Shown: piece by piece, positions 22,507 through 33,279 of the stretch
Layout of the letters: each line of letters starts with the position of its first letter
How positions within the stretch are numbered: the first letter of the stretch is position 1
Assembly: GCA_002118135.1 (NCBI GenBank)
Contig: BDIU01000269.1
Coordinates: 62,001-126,000, forward strand
Length of the DNA stretch: 64,000 bases
Reading direction: 5' to 3'
Source of the DNA: Trebouxia sp. TZW2008
Lineage: Eukaryota; Chlorophyta; Trebouxiophyceae; Trebouxiales; Trebouxiaceae
Notes under the pieces: model-generated
The model's input: only the letters and a program-made list of their open reading frames with translations
The model's database searches: none
What the model was told of the DNA's origin: nothing
Position numbers and translations under genes: made by a program

Positions 22507-23237
22507 CCCTGCCCCAAATGTTCTTTACACAAGTGTCGCAATTGTTCTTTACACACGTGTCACATTGCCAATCAGTATGTTTGTCTGCTGTCCAGCGTGT
22601 AATGCAAATTGCCCCAAATATTCTGTACACAAGTGTCACAATTGTTCTTTACACACGTGTCACATTGCCAATCAGTATGTTTGTCTGCTGTCCAGCGTGT
22701 AATGCAAAAGGCCGGGTGCTACTCATGACATACAGCCTGTCAGGACTGATCTCATCACAGCGCATTACACACTGCGCTTGCTCTTGTCAGACATGCCAAA
22801 GTTACAGAACAGCAATCATGTCAACAAGAGCGACGTTGTTAAGCAGCAGCACGTATGCTTCGATTGTCAGTATGGCAGCGTCAGAAAGCCACTTCAAGCA
22901 TGTGCACCCAATGGCAAACAGCATGCAAGCACTCCATACAATACGCAGCATGACCTGTTGGAGTGCTTCTATTCACAAAGGCGCCCTGTGTGACGCCGCA
23001 CAGTGTAGGGTTCTCTTTTCTATTCTTGCAAGTCCAGCCAGAACATAATGTGCAGCTCAAAAAGCCGACTTGCAGGAAGCAAGTTTTGTCAGATGATGCG
23101 CAATCGAGATAGCTGTTGTGATTTGCAGGAAGCAAGTGTTGCTAGAAGATGAAGCTAAAGGGCAGAATGGGTCTGGGAAAGGCTCACAAGCTTCCTCAGC
23201 AACTCCTTCCGACACTCAACAAACAACATCTGTGTGA
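5473..23237 (+). CDS. polynucleotide phosphorylase, organellar (PNPase)
   Basis: Seventeen exons close in frame to 1094 codons: 5473-5760, 5850-5918, 6597-6703, 7536-7650, 8429-8516, 8927-9114, 9566-9694, 12132-12845, 12955-13129, 13962-14152, 15237-15515, 16876-17112, 18036-18154, 19093-19287, 20061-20150, 22234-22425, 23129-23237. PNPase degrades RNA 3'-5' by phosphorolysis and can add tails, in plastids or mitochondria. A Ser/Arg-rich leader of about 85 residues looks like a transit peptide. RNase PH core 1 (about 90-330) has [14 protein letters not shown] and [12 protein letters not shown]. Core 2 (about 567-800) has [33 protein letters not shown] and the catalytic [13 protein letters not shown] domain (GPGGRTIK) and two S1 domains follow. 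The helical linker carries an extra segment of about 180 residues with three GLGG(L/V)GGLG blocks and acidic runs. Intron 11 starts with GC (AAG|GCAAGA). Most introns hold exon echoes. Confidence 0.95.
6150..6596 (+). repeat. three echoes of PNPase exon 3 5' end
   Basis: Copies of the acceptor plus the start of exon 3 (reading [12 protein letters not shown] in the real exon at 6597) begin near 6158, 6298 and 6437, roughly 140-160 bases apart. Each has an AG before the copy. The second keeps the coding frame for over 30 bases; the others carry frame or sequence damage. Only the last copy runs on into the rest of the exon and its GTAAG donor. Confidence 0.8.
8255..8305 (+). repeat. echo of PNPase exon 5 5' end
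   Basis: TGTAG followed by the first 45 or so bases of exon 5 (8429 onward; VLTWVLSYD in the real exon) appears here with point changes. It lies upstream of the real exon, as do other 5'-end echoes. Confidence 0.7.
9190..9540 (+). repeat. echoes of PNPase exon 6 3' end and exon 7 5' end
   Basis: Copies of the exon 6 end (GAGGAGCAGATGCTGGAGG) recur at about 9194 and 9341, downstream of exon 6. A long copy of exon 7 with its acceptor runs from about 9396 to 9510, upstream of the real exon at 9566, and encodes a similar [10 protein letters not shown]... string with several changes and a small deletion. The exon 7 copy has an intact TGCAG acceptor but no matching donor. Confidence 0.75.
10180..12060 (+). 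repeat. tandem repeats of about 250-350 bp in PNPase intron 7
   Basis: The 2.4 kb intron 7 contains a recurring block with a 'GCTAGCTGGCAA' core, a run like ATCATGGACACTCTGTCATTGCCAAATGCTGA and a 'TTTCTTGCTGGCATG' part. Cores occur near 10247, 10455, 10838, 11190, 11448 and 11985. The units at about 10440-10600 and 11170-11330 are nearly identical to each other. I cannot trace this block to a PNPase exon, unlike the other arrays in this gene. Confidence 0.75.
14405..15030 (+). repeat. four echoes of PNPase exon 11 5' end with a CTG run
   Basis: Copies of the exon 11 acceptor and start (GCAGGTGGACTT..; [16 protein letters not shown] in the real exon at 15237) begin near 14409, 14608, 14776 and 14963. 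Each is followed by a CTG-rich tract, including a perfect (CTG)n run near 14470, and by TGTGTGCTGAGCGAGTGCTCCT. The unit is about 170-200 bases. The frame is kept for about 15 codons in most copies. Confidence 0.85.
15590..16385 (+). repeat. echoes of PNPase exon 11 3' end, including its GC donor
   Basis: After exon 11 the segment coding [17 protein letters not shown]...AFQMDIK recurs near 15605-15715, 15790-15935, 15980-16080 and, as a short tail, near 16345-16375. The first copy reproduces the unusual AAGGCAAGACCGAGCC border exactly, so the GC donor was copied with the exon. The copies contain frameshifts. The second copy diverges in its middle. Confidence 0.85.
17222..17492 (+). repeat. 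two extra copies of the PNPase KH-domain exon end
   Basis: The coding of [16 protein letters not shown] ending at the real donor (17112) is repeated at 17228-17292 and 17436-17489, each followed by a GT donor (GTGAGT, GTGAAG). The 17228 copy is preceded by CCCAG after a strong pyrimidine tract, so it could be spliced in as an alternative exon. Both copies keep the codon frame. Confidence 0.85.
17560..18035 (+). repeat. at least seven echoes of PNPase exon 13 5' end
   Basis: The sequence TGTAGGTGA.TGATCAGG.GACAGGGCTAG of the exon 13 acceptor and start recurs in degenerate form about every 55-75 bases through this stretch, interleaved with GTGTGCATCTG. Only the last copy, ending at 18035, opens into the full exon. 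Confidence 0.8.
18240..18432 (+). repeat. two echoes of PNPase exon 13 3' end
   Basis: The coding of [13 protein letters not shown] with its CAGGT donor recurs at about 18246-18292 and 18385-18430, downstream of the real exon end at 18154. The second keeps the GTGAGAC donor. Confidence 0.8.
18585..19090 (+). repeat. echoes of PNPase first S1 exon, 5' end
   Basis: Starts of exon 14 (GCAGGAATGTCACTG; RNVTVSE in the real exon) recur near 18595, 18697, 18768 and 18933. The 18768 and 18933 copies extend for over 100 bases through the [20 protein letters not shown] coding with substitutions and indels. A separate echo of the exon's 3' end follows the real exon at 19447-19522. Confidence 0.85.
19855..19972 (+). 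repeat. echo of PNPase exon 15
   Basis: A near-complete copy of exon 15 (real exon 20061-20150) with its GTGCAGGAAAGCTGTGTTGCAAGA start. It has internal changes that break the frame and ends CTACAACAG in place of CTACAG. Confidence 0.8.
20715..22233 (+). repeat. array of a dozen or so echoes of PNPase second S1 exon 5' end
   Basis: The acceptor and first part of exon 16 (TTTGTAGGGGCGTTGAAGTGAAAG..; [15 protein letters not shown] in the real exon at 22234) recur throughout this 1.5 kb intron at intervals of about 50-145 bases, for example near 20731, 20860, 21100, 21247, 21289, 21436, 21577, 21720, 21905, 22045 and 22088. Several copies extend over 100 bases to HVSELD coding and keep TAG or CAG acceptors. 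The real exon is the last member and the only one reaching a donor. Confidence 0.88.
22459..22711 (+). repeat. (CTGC)n microsatellite and a 100-bp tandem duplication
   Basis: A perfect CTGC/TGCC tetranucleotide run of about 40 bases begins near 22469. It is followed by two nearly identical copies of a 100-base unit starting at 22512 and 22612 (CCCCAAAT.TTCT.TACACAAG...CAGCGTGTAATGCAAA). Both lie in the last PNPase intron. A small echo of the final exon's start is also present at 23066-23100. Confidence 0.9.
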
Positions 23238-26200
23238 TGCTCAGACAGCATCAGCAGAAGATGAACAGAACGGACTCCAGAAAGAGTTCGCGCCATTGGG
23301 CTCCGTAACGGGAGCCTTTACGAGTAAAAGCAGCCCAGGATTGCTGCTCTTTAGGAGCACCTACAAGCGGCGACTACCACCAAGCACATTTCATGAACCC
23401 CACAGAATTGTGTCAACGCTGAGACCCTTTAGTACAGTGCCCACATAGCACTGGCATGCACACCTCATTGCAGAATCTTATCGGCCCTGAGACCCTGTGG
23501 ATTACGCCCCGTATATGGGTACAGGGTGTGCTGCATCAAGAGTATTGAGAGTTACCAAACTCTGTTGCCACGGTCCATAGCCATACTTTGAGAGTCTGAG
23601 TCAAGCGTGTGCTAGTCAGTCGCATGCTGGAGCCTGGATTCAGATCATCCCAGATGAGCTCACAAGAAGCTCATGCAGGTTTTCATCAAATGAACCAGAG
23701 TTTGCCCTGAACTCTCAGGGCTGTGCGCAATTGAGAGCAGATTTTGACAGCACACATTATTCCCAGAGGAAGCGGGCTGTGACAGTCTGGTTCGAACTGC
23801 AAGCTTAGATCTGAGCTTAGGATAGCCCCTGACAGTCCTATTTGGTCTCACGACACTTGGAGCCGTCTCTTTGTCCCTGAGATGCATGCCATTAAATTTC
23901 ATGCATAACAATGTGGTCTAGCTTACTTAGCTATGACTTAAAGTCGAGATGCCTTGACTCACGCTTTGGGTTGGCGTCGTTATGATATTGTGACCGATCA
24001 TGTGCTTGCAGCACCAAATCAACCATGATGATGCACTGTAGCCGCGCTTTGGCTGCAGGACTTCAAGCTGGTACCTAATATGCTATTTCACTCAGTGACC
24101 ATGCCGGCGGTGACCATGCCGGCGGTGGCCATGCCGGCGGTGACCATGATGCCGCCCATGCTGCAGCGGTGGCCGCCCCTCCTTTGACTCAAGAGTTGTG
24201 ACCTAATTTCTTGCACAAGAACTTTAGATGCCGAGGCTTTGCAACAGCATGCAGTCGGTAGCGATGAGCGCAATCCTCCGTCGTAGTCCTTCCAATTGCC
24301 AATCGAAGTGTTTTATGTAGCTGCCATATCAACAGGCTTTGCTGCAATGTTCATCGTTGTAAGGGTTGTCGTGGTGGGTTCACTTGACCTGGATGTCGAC
24401 ATCGTGTTTGTCTCACGTTTGTAACAGGCACGCTGACGTGTGATGTATTGAATCCTGCAGCGCAGAATCATGAGGCGACGTCGCAGAGGACGCAAGGACG
24501 CTCAGAATGCTGAGCAACAGGTCTGCACTCTGCATACGCGCGTGCATGTGAAATTTGTCTGATCAACCCCGGGCCCGAACTTTAGTTCTATAGTACTGCG
24601 CGCTTGCGACTTCATGCAGTGAGACATCACCTCCAAGAGAATACAGGTCAAAATAGGGAGTTTGCTGGTTGCAGGCATCTATTCAGACAGCAGGACAAGT
24701 CGATGGCACTGTTGCAGCACCTACATCACCAACACCTGTGGCACCTGTTGACCCAGAGAAGGCACAGCAGAATAGGCTTCGATTCAGAAGATAACACTAC
24801 TGGATAGCTTTGCAAAATACAGTGTACATGATGTTCTTCTCCACAAAATTAGCTAAAGTTTGCAGCTCACCTGGCATGACGTTTGCCTGCTGCAGCGCTG
24901 TCTATAACAAAAGGGGTGACCGATGTAAGCAAGCTAGTTGCAAAGCCCATTATACAACCAGTCGCTACATTGTAATAGACCTAACATGTTGTCCCACAGG
25001 TGATTGTGCCTGCTAGCTAGCATCTGCAAGCTATTGCCTCTGTTTATTCAATCAAACTGTAAGATCTTATAGAAGCGCTTGCAACTTCCCTGCAAAACTT
25101 TTATGCGCACATTACTGTGAGCCGGGTGTTGGTCCAACTTGAACAGCATAAATGCTTATGTAAGCAGTTCAAATCATCAGCTGCGCAGCATTTGGCACAC
25201 ATTTCACATTGCAAACATGCATGGCTCTTTATGCCTTTTGCAACCGAGGGTGGGAATACAGGTCGAGGGACAGCAAGAGGTTCATGCGCTAGCATGCACA
25301 GAATGCACAGCTATATTTGATGTGTGTCAGCATCTACGCATGTAAGGATCAGCTGCAGCCTGAAAGGAAGGTTGTTGAATGCTGCTGAGCATTGCATTGT
25401 CAATGCTGTTGTTCAGGTTGCAGCAACCATGGCCAGCTTCTGTTAGTCACCATGCATGACTTGCTGAATTTTCAACGTGGGACAACAACTTGTCCAAATC
25501 TGGCTTGAATCTGATCTCAAGCCTGAGCAGTTGCACACTGACAGAAATGTTGCTGGGCTTTGCAAGCGCTCAAATTGTCAAATCACATTAATTTTGGTAG
25601 CAGTCACGGCGCAAGCAAGCACAGAGCGAACAGCACGGCAGGGTACAGATTTCATCAGTACAACGCAGCATGTTCGCACAGGAAAGCTAGTGAGCAAGTC
25701 ATACCAAGATGGACCATGGCATGTCCCCTGCCAAGACCTGACAAGAAACACTGCTGTTTTTGCATCAGCCAGGCAGGCTTACTTGCTTGCTGCCTGCTCC
25801 AAGTTGAAGGGGAAGCCTCTTGTGTCCAGCTTCACATGCTCAAGATTCAAATGATCGTTCATGAGCACAATGGCATCTGCTCCCAAGTGGTCCGACAAAG
25901 TAGACTTGGCACCTGGTGCAGACTGTCTGCATGCAGCAACACAGCACCGCGTCCTAAAACATTGACTGAAGCTTGAGCAATTGCTCAGTGCAAGACAATT
26001 CGTCAATCACAACCTGCATGCATTTGAAGGATCTGTGAGTCTGGAGACAAGCTATTCATCATCAACTGAAAGTCCCAACTTGCGATGCTTGAGGGCTGAT
26101 CCTTGTTGCGCGAAAAAAGCGTCTGCTATACGTGATACTCTGCGCCGTGTGGCCTGAGCTAAATTATTTTCTTGTCATAGGCTACCATCACGCAGCTACT

Positions 26201-26528
26201 GCAAATAAAGGAGTCTTGATTGCATCTGAGACTCACAATATACTTCTACACATACACACCCATGTGGCCTCACATTTGAAAGTGGTGAATGCAGTCTGGT
26301 TCACGGCAGATGTTCAGTCATCATGCGTTGAGATTGTCTCACATTTCTTCATACTTGAAAATCCTGATGTCGTCTTCACCGCAAAAGCACAGTTTGCGGT
26401 CCAGTGTCCGTGTGTTGACATTGTCACAGAGCTTCATCAATTGAGTGTGCTGCCCATTTCTGTGGGCTTTGAAGAGTGTGGACTATGGAAGAGCGGTGGA
26501 GTTTCTCCAGTGACATTGTTGAAACGGA
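23238..26528. other. convergent intergenic region with small repeats
   Basis: This region lies between the 3' ends of PNPase (plus) and the CVNH gene (minus). It contains a 15-base repeat (TGACCATGCCGGCGG, about four units, 24096-24151) and a 60-base stretch shared with 290-351 (24905-24968). An arginine-rich open stretch starting with ATG at about 24470 ends at a possible donor, but no partner exon was found. A 178-codon frame at 26132-26668 runs antisense to the CVNH 3' end and looks like chance. Confidence 0.4.
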
Positions 26529-29500
26529 CTACACGCGGCATTTCAGAATTCCATGGTCATTTCCAAGGTTTCCATCACATGCAGCAGCGCCTGATAGTGA
26601 AGTCATCAGGTATGCATGGTCATCATCGGACTGACCATTTCCGCATTCAGCATACAGGGTGTCAGTGACACAGTCATATGCAATGCTCCTGCAGGTCTCC
26701 TTGTAGTTCTGCGCAACAGAAACACATATCAACAACGTGTGAACTGGGTCTGCTTTTGTATGACTACAGTCATGCATGTACTAGATTCAAGACTTGTCAG
26801 CACTTGAGGATACATGTCGCAGCTGTAGGTGTGAGCGTTAAGTCAAGCAGACTTGCACAGATATGCTATGCAGTTACATGTGTGAGCACAGCAAACATGA
26901 AGCAGGCTGCTGGCGGCAAGGCTTGCGGCAAATTCTGCTTGTTACGCAGCAATTGTTACGGCAAGCCTGCTGCTGCATGCATTGCAAAAGTTGCAGAGTT
27001 TAACAGTCATTGCATAATAGTACAGATTAGGGCTTAGAAAGGTCTGCTGCACGTGGTCAAGCACATATGTATGCTGCCATTTGATGCATGCTGCCATTTG
27101 ATCTGCTGGTATGGGATCGTGTATGCTCAATAACCTTGAAAGCTGTAAGAGATTGCTGAAATGCTTTGATGCCCTAATGCTGTGATGATGCTCTGATGCT
27201 GCAATGCTGGACAAGCTTACTCTGTGCCCAGAGGAACCTTGGAGTCGCAAGAAAACAACGAGTTGTGAACGCTGTATGAAGTGTGATAGTTGCGGCAAGT
27301 ATAGTTGCTGTAGAAGCTTACCCCGTCAGGAGCCTCAACCCCTGAAGAGTCAACTTTGGAGTTGTAAGAAAACACCGAGTCACAGCCTGAAGCCGAGTCT
27401 TGGATCGTGCTATCTGGCTTGTCCTGGCATTTCAGGATTCCCCACACATTCATTACCTCCCCAGGACACTTGGCAGCATTAGACAGGCTGCTGTAGTTGT
27501 ATGCGTGAGCTGCGTCCACATTTGAAAGGTCGTTGCCACAGACAGCTGTCAGGATGTCGGACTTGCAGTCGTAGCTGATCTGCTTGCATGTCTCCTTGTA
27601 GTTCTGCAGCACAGTTCTTGTTGCTCAGCTGAAAGTGCATTGTCAGATGCATGCCAAAGTCAATAGCAAGACAGCTTGGGATGCGAGTATATGATCATGC
27701 TGACTGTACTGCAGCAGATAGCTGTCAGAGTGTCAATTTTGCAGTCTGAGGTGATCTGCTTGCATGTCTCCCTGTAGTTCCGCAGCAAGGTCGAAATTTT
27801 GAGTCGCAAATGTGTGGTCATGCTGTGATGCTCTAAACAAGGCTGAGCTGAAATTATAAGGCATGTTGACAGCATTGCGGCATGCATTGGACATGCTAAA
27901 GTGCAACATGTCTTTTACAGTGGTTGCTGCATGCAAGAAGCTTGTGCATTGATGCAATGGACAACATCAAGGCTTATGTCTGCATTCCAAGTGGCTAGGG
28001 TTCTGACCCAATCAGGTGCAGCTGCTCCAGATTTGTCAAGGTAGGAGCTGAAGTACAAGAGACCCTGACTGTGTTGCAGCATGCATGAGACATGCTGAAG
28101 TGCAACATTGTGCGCATTACGCTGCAGATACAACTGCATATGAAGCTGCAGAACTCACCCCACCAGGTGCAGCAGCTCCAGATTTGTTAAGGTATAGCTG
28201 ATAGAGAAGGGGCCTTGACCGCATTGCAGCGCGCATCAGGTTCATGCAATGGACAAACTATGGGAGGGCCACTGTTGCGTGCAGAAGGGCAGTGCGTGAG
28301 CTGAACTCAAGTTGCAACAGCCAAACAACACTTCACAACCTTAACTGCTTAGACACTAATATTAGGTCTTACCCCATCAGGGGCAGCAGCTCCAGATTTG
28401 TCAAGGTAGGAGTTGAAGTAGAAGGGGCCTTGACCGCATGAGGTGTCTATACCTTCACCTGGTGTGGCAGTCTGTTCAGGAGGCGAAGGGACCGCAGGTG
28501 AAGAAGGGTTAGGGAAGCCATGACCACCAGAGCTAGAGGGAGAGGCGCTAGGGGCTGGTGCATTTGCTGCAGAACACGCAAAAGGTTTAGCTTCTGCAAC
28601 TTCGCAAAGCACACTGAGGATCAGCTGCTGCAAGAACATCAACAGAAGCAGCTGCTGCGTTGCTTCAATCGTCAGGTCTTCTCAAAAAGTTGCGACAGGG
28701 AGGAAGATGCGGCAGCTGCAGAATGCGTAGACAGATGAAGCTGCTGCATTTCTGCAACGGGCATGGGTCAACCGCATGTGAATAGCTGACGTCAGATAGA
28801 CAGCCATGGCAGCTGCAGAAGTAGAGGGAAGAGTGGATTTTGTTTGGGTCAAGCTTGTGTGTTTGGAGATCATGCTCTGACTTTCAATGTAGGCTTCCCC
28901 GAGCTACGAGTTGAATGATGCTGGCAAACTGCATTGCCTTGCAAACAGTAAAATTATGCAGATGCCAGCATCATGTGGAAAGGATCTGTGCACATGCACG
29001 TTGAGCGATATTTTGACATGCAAAGTTTGCATGCCAAAATGATATGCTTGCATCACAGGAGATTGAACTTGTAAGAGGTGGGCAACTATGGAAGATTTAA
29101 GTTGACCTGGCCAACAAACACCTGATCATGCAGAGCAGCTAGCCAGGCAGACACGACACAAGCTCGTCTCACAGCCAGCCAACTATACCTGAGGTGATAG
29201 GCTGGCAATCCCAGAAGAATTGACTGTGTCGCTGACACTCCGTGTTGGCAGGACAGCACCTGTACTGGCTGTCGGAACATGTCTGGCTGCCCTGATTTGA
29301 GCACGTCTTGCCTCCACACTGTCCATAAGTGACTGCACAGCTCCCTTGCAGAAGCTTCCGTGCATTGGCGTCAGCTGCAGCCCCTGCGAGGTTGACAGTG
29401 CTAGCATTCAAACACGGTCAACCTTATTGCCGGCATACACACAGAGAGCCGTTGTGCCGCATGCAGTGCCGACCCATTCTGTGAAGTACGATGAGAGGCA

Positions 29501-29851
29501 GTATCGATGCCACGACAGGATCGGAAAGCGCATGGCTGGCAAGTCAGTGCGCAGGCTGTATTGCTAGCAACTTGTGAGCATGGCGGCAACTTGCAAGCAA
29601 GGCAAGCAGGCGCTTCAAATCAACTGTCGAAGCTGCTGATGTGTTCCAATAGCGCTGTGAAAATCCTGCACTTTGAGGTTAAGCTATCTTAGGTTACGTG
29701 TATACATGTACAGTGGAAAGTAGCAACGGCTTAACGCAGGCGTGTGTTGACTGATCAAAGGGCGCAGCTGCTGACAAAGCCCACCTGATAAGGCACAGCA
29801 TGCCAAAACGCCGCAAAAGATTGCCACCAAAGCGCGCTGTGCTGAAGCCAT
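26529..29851 (-). CDS. secreted CBM1-like + cyanovirin-like (CVNH) protein
   Basis: Five minus-strand exons (29851-29785, 29374-29189, 28566-28373, 27603-27322, 26708-26529) join to 302 codons. Exon 1 is a signal peptide core (LVAIFCGVLACCALS), running into ADANARKLLQ. Exon 2 has a cysteine-rich domain opening YGQCGGKTC, with a spacing like fungal-type cellulose-binding CBM1 but more cysteines. Exon 3 is a Pro/Ser linker. Exons 4 and 5 each start NYKETC and continue in the pattern of a CVNH half-repeat: N-x-x-x-TC..., L-x-A-x-C, then a C-terminal GILKC. CVNH proteins bind oligomannose glycans. The product is inferred to be secreted, binding polysaccharide at both ends. Introns hold echoes of exons 3 and 4. 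The CBM1 and CVNH assignments are by eye; the exon chain and the signal peptide are firmer. Confidence 0.68.
27236..28230 (-). repeat. echoes of CVNH-gene exons 3 and 4
   Basis: Downstream of exon 3, two copies of its 3' end (coding YLDKSGAAAPDG plus donor) lie at about 28160-28225 and 28008-28070. Upstream of exon 4, one copy of its 5' end (NYRETCKQITSDCK) lies at about 27738-27790. A small copy of the exon 4 end lies at about 27233-27262. Placement follows the same rule as in PNPase: 5'-end copies upstream, 3'-end copies downstream. Confidence 0.8.
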
Positions 29852-30691
29852 GATGACCCAACGGGTATCTCCGATTTGCAGCTGACTGAAAGCTGAAGCT
29901 CTCGCACTTGAAATCGTTTGTCGTAAGAACTCCTTCAGACGTCAGGGGCTTGAGCGTAAGACAAAAAGGCGTTAGCGAATGCTGCAGACGGCTTGTAAGT
30001 GAATCGGCCATTGTCGGCAAGTATGTATACAGCTCGACAAGCTGCCGGCAGTTACCAAGAGCTCTGATCGGAGCTGTTTGCAGCGAGTGTTGTCTTCTTC
30101 GGCGATCATCTTCGCCCATGTGATCCTCAGCCAATGGAAGTTCGGGTGAGTGCGTCATGACTCATCGAGGCAGCTTGATGGAACCGCGAGCTGAAGTGCT
30201 AGCGTTGGCTCAAGTCAGCAAACATGCTTGTTGTATCCTGTCGTCTCAGCACAATGTCATTTTGAGCAATAACTCAACCGCACATAGCTGTTCATACGCA
30301 TGCTACAATAGTTATGATCATATTCATACGCATGCTACAATAATTGTTATCATGCAGATACTGCTATTATGGCACACATGCTGAGTAACGATACATCATG
30401 CTTCAAAAATACAGTGTTGCGCTCATGTGCGTCATGCTGACCTTTAAAACTTCTGAAATTACATGAATCACAGAAGCAAAACTGCATGTACGGCACAAAC
30501 GCCAATGCACAGTGTCAAGCGATTGTTTACTTAGATGGTGATCTGGAAGTCATTGTTTGCAGGCACTCAAAGCTAAGTCGACAGCATGCCACAAAGCTTG
30601 CGGCCTGGAGTTTGTTTTGTCACCACATGTGTACAACGCTTGCCGTTGACCAACAGTGGAGCATACAGATTGACTCCAATTCTGGCTCATG
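29852..30691. other. intergenic region upstream of the CVNH gene
   Basis: This stretch holds the 5' region of the CVNH gene and the 3' UTR of the ABA4-like gene, both on the minus strand. A 19-base phrase, CATACGCATGCTACAATA.., occurs twice in tandem (about 30294 and 30326). Otherwise nothing is recognisable. Confidence 0.4.
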
Positions 30692-33279
30692 TCAGATACT
30701 GACGGGAAGCCCTTTATGTTTTCTGAGCATTCTCTGAGTGCACATGTGGCAGAGCAGGCCTGTTGGACCAAACATGAAGCAAAGCACGATGGAGTGTGCT
30801 GTGACAACCTGCTTCCTGAGACCATCCAGATACACATGCCTGCATTTCCAGCACAAGCAAACTTACTGTCTGAAGGCACAGCCATTGGATTGCACTTGCA
30901 GACAAGCAATTAGGCAGGCTGCTGAGACAGACACAACAGTTTCAACTTGCAGAAGATTGCAAATACAGACCCAAACCACAGGTCTTTCACATGACGCTGC
31001 CACATTAACCACACAGTGACGTCGCTCCGCCGTCAGTTGCTGCTGTTGACTGTGTGCGAAAGAACGCAAGCTTGATGAGATGCATGCTAGCCAGCTGTGT
31101 GGCAGATGCTCTACAAGAATGATGTGGCATGCATCTTGTGCAGATGTGGCCCAAGACATAGCAGTGCTGCCTGATGGAGAAATTGACATGCAGCAAGCTA
31201 CATTGCACTGGTCAAGAACCAACTTTTCTAATTGATTCATCAGCAGATGTGATGTCTTTCAGCAATGAGGCAGATCTTCAAGATACTCTTTCAAGCCATT
31301 AGCACAGTGATCTCTGAGCATGGCACGCAAGCTACAGTCAGCATCAACTGCTATCATCAAGCATGCATGCTCAATTTGCACAGCGCGCCAAGCAAGGTGA
31401 TACAGGAAAGTCATGATATATGATGCTCCTTGACAATGCTCTGACAAAGCGCAAACAACGCACCTTGCCACGCAGAGGTCAAGCAGCAGCAGGTGTACCC
31501 ATGACAGAGCTGTAACCTCAGGTGATTGGAACAAAGCTGCAAAGGCTGCTACCTGCAAGCAGATGTGTACACATTGGTTTTGAACCAAACCCAACCCTGA
31601 ATTGCACATAGAGAGACCACAGGGTGACTGGGTCATAGACATATTGCAGCCTCCCATGAGACCTTTGTCATGACCAGCAGTTGTACTTAACCTGTGCTGT
31701 GTCTGACATGCAGATGCGCCAAATTATGCAGTTCATGAGTCCGTGTGCACATGACTTCAGGCACTGCTTGGGCTGCCGCAGTACAAAAAGTCTAGTGCAT
31801 CAAATCAGTATGAACAGGTGCTATCTGGTTGACCTGTGCATGAAAGATTTCCACTGCAACTTCATCGTGGCATGCAGCTTTCATGCGCCTGTGTGCTGTT
31901 GACTGATATGCAGCAAATGTCTGTGCATTCTGACTGCGGGACACAGACACAGCAAGCCATCTTGTGAGCGGGCCTTTGGTGACACACACCCCGCAATCAT
32001 GCTGAACGTTGCAATTGTGATCATTGCTATTGTGACTTGGATTGAGCTGCTTCTGATATAACAGCAATCACTAAGAAATTAGTCACTTGTTCATGGTGTT
32101 GTCAGAACCATTGTCATGGTTGTTCTCATGATTCTTGTTCTGACATATTGCCTGTGTGTGGTCAGAGCTTGAGCAAAGGCATTGCACAGCATGTTATGCA
32201 AAACTCAAGTTGCCAGGGCAGCTGTGTGAAGCAAACTGCCTGCCATGAAGAACCAGATGATCATCATTGTTTTGACACACCTGCTGTGTTGTCAGAGCCT
32301 GAGCAAATGCATTCCACAGCATGCCATGCAAAGTCCAGGTTATAAGAGCAGCTGTGTACAGCAGACTGCCTACGGTTAAGGATCTAACAATCAGCATTGT
32401 CTGAGATACCTTTTGTTTGGTCAGGGCTTGGGCGAAGGCATTCCACAGCATGCCATGCAAGCCCCAGGATGCCAGGGCAGCTGTGTACAGCAGGCTACCT
32501 GCCATGTAGAACCAAGGGGAAGCAACAGCTTTCCTGGTCTGCACAGCAACACATGAGCTAAAGGACATGCAGCAGCGGTGTCATTTGTGTCTAGCATTCA
32601 TGCCAGATTGTTTGATTACTGTCAAATGTAGGGCAGATGCTCAGCAACAACAAGCAGCGGGACACTAGTGGTGCGCTGGGGCGATGTGCGAGGCTGCTGT
32701 GTGACAGTGCAAGCATTTGATGTCCCAAGAAAGCAGGGCCTTGGTTTATGACCTCGGTGTGCAAGAACAGCTGCCTCATGTAGGCGTGGTCAGGAAGGTG
32801 CATATGACACAAGTGCTAAGGCCAGCGGGGAAGCAACTTGAGTGCAAACATATACAGCTGACAGATGCTCAAAGGCAAAGAAGAAGCAGATGAGGGCTTG
32901 ACCTGCAAGCTAGTGGATCACACGCACCAGCTGCTTTTTGGGAAAGGCAATCATCAGGCCGTAAAGTGGCATGACAGCAAGCGTTATGGCATTGAAGACC
33001 GTCTGTGGAGCCACAAATGGTGCTGCTGCAGCTTGAGTTGGTGACATGCGCCTGCCTGCACAGCAATGTGACTCGGCAGGTCGAACGAGTATGAGCAGTG
33101 TTGCACTGCTAGAACACACCGGCAGTGTACACAGGTGCTCAAGTGTGTTTGACCTCACCTTTCCTCTTAATTATACGCATCTGACGCCATTGACGACGCT
33201 GGCGCACCCGCAAAGAGGACACGCCACGAACACTTGCACTGGCAGGTGTAGTGTGAGCGCACGGCGAGCATCGTTGCAT
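30692..33279 (-). CDS. ABA4-like (DUF4281) chloroplast membrane protein
   Basis: Five minus-strand exons (33279-33159, 33055-32928, 32538-32410, 31552-31464, 30839-30692) join to 204 codons. ABA4 is a plastid membrane protein needed to make neoxanthin from violaxanthin. A Ser/Arg-rich leader of about 42 residues resembles a plastid transit peptide. Family landmarks in order: VFNAITLAVMPLYGLMIAFP (helix 1), GSLLYTAALASWG (helix 2), EVTALSWVHLLLLDL.VAR (helix 3), VYLDGLRKQV..AHS and LCFMFGPTGLLCH (helix 4). Phases 1,0,0,2 all agree, and the length is close to the 220 of the Arabidopsis protein. The gene is head-to-head with an LHC-family gene, which suggests shared light regulation (inference). 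Intron 3 carries two echoes of exon 3's 3' end. Confidence 0.92.
32160..32400 (-). repeat. two echoes of ABA4-like exon 3 3' end
   Basis: Copies of the segment coding GSLLYTAAL..WGLHGMLWNAFAQAL plus donor lie at about 32160-32265 and 32283-32370, just downstream (in gene sense) of the real exon end at 32410. The second keeps the frame over some 35 codons; the first has more substitutions. Confidence 0.82.

Noticed and set aside
26132..26668. 178-codon plus-strand frame
   Set aside because: It overlaps the CVNH gene's last exon in antisense, has no recognisable domain, and is probably open by chance.
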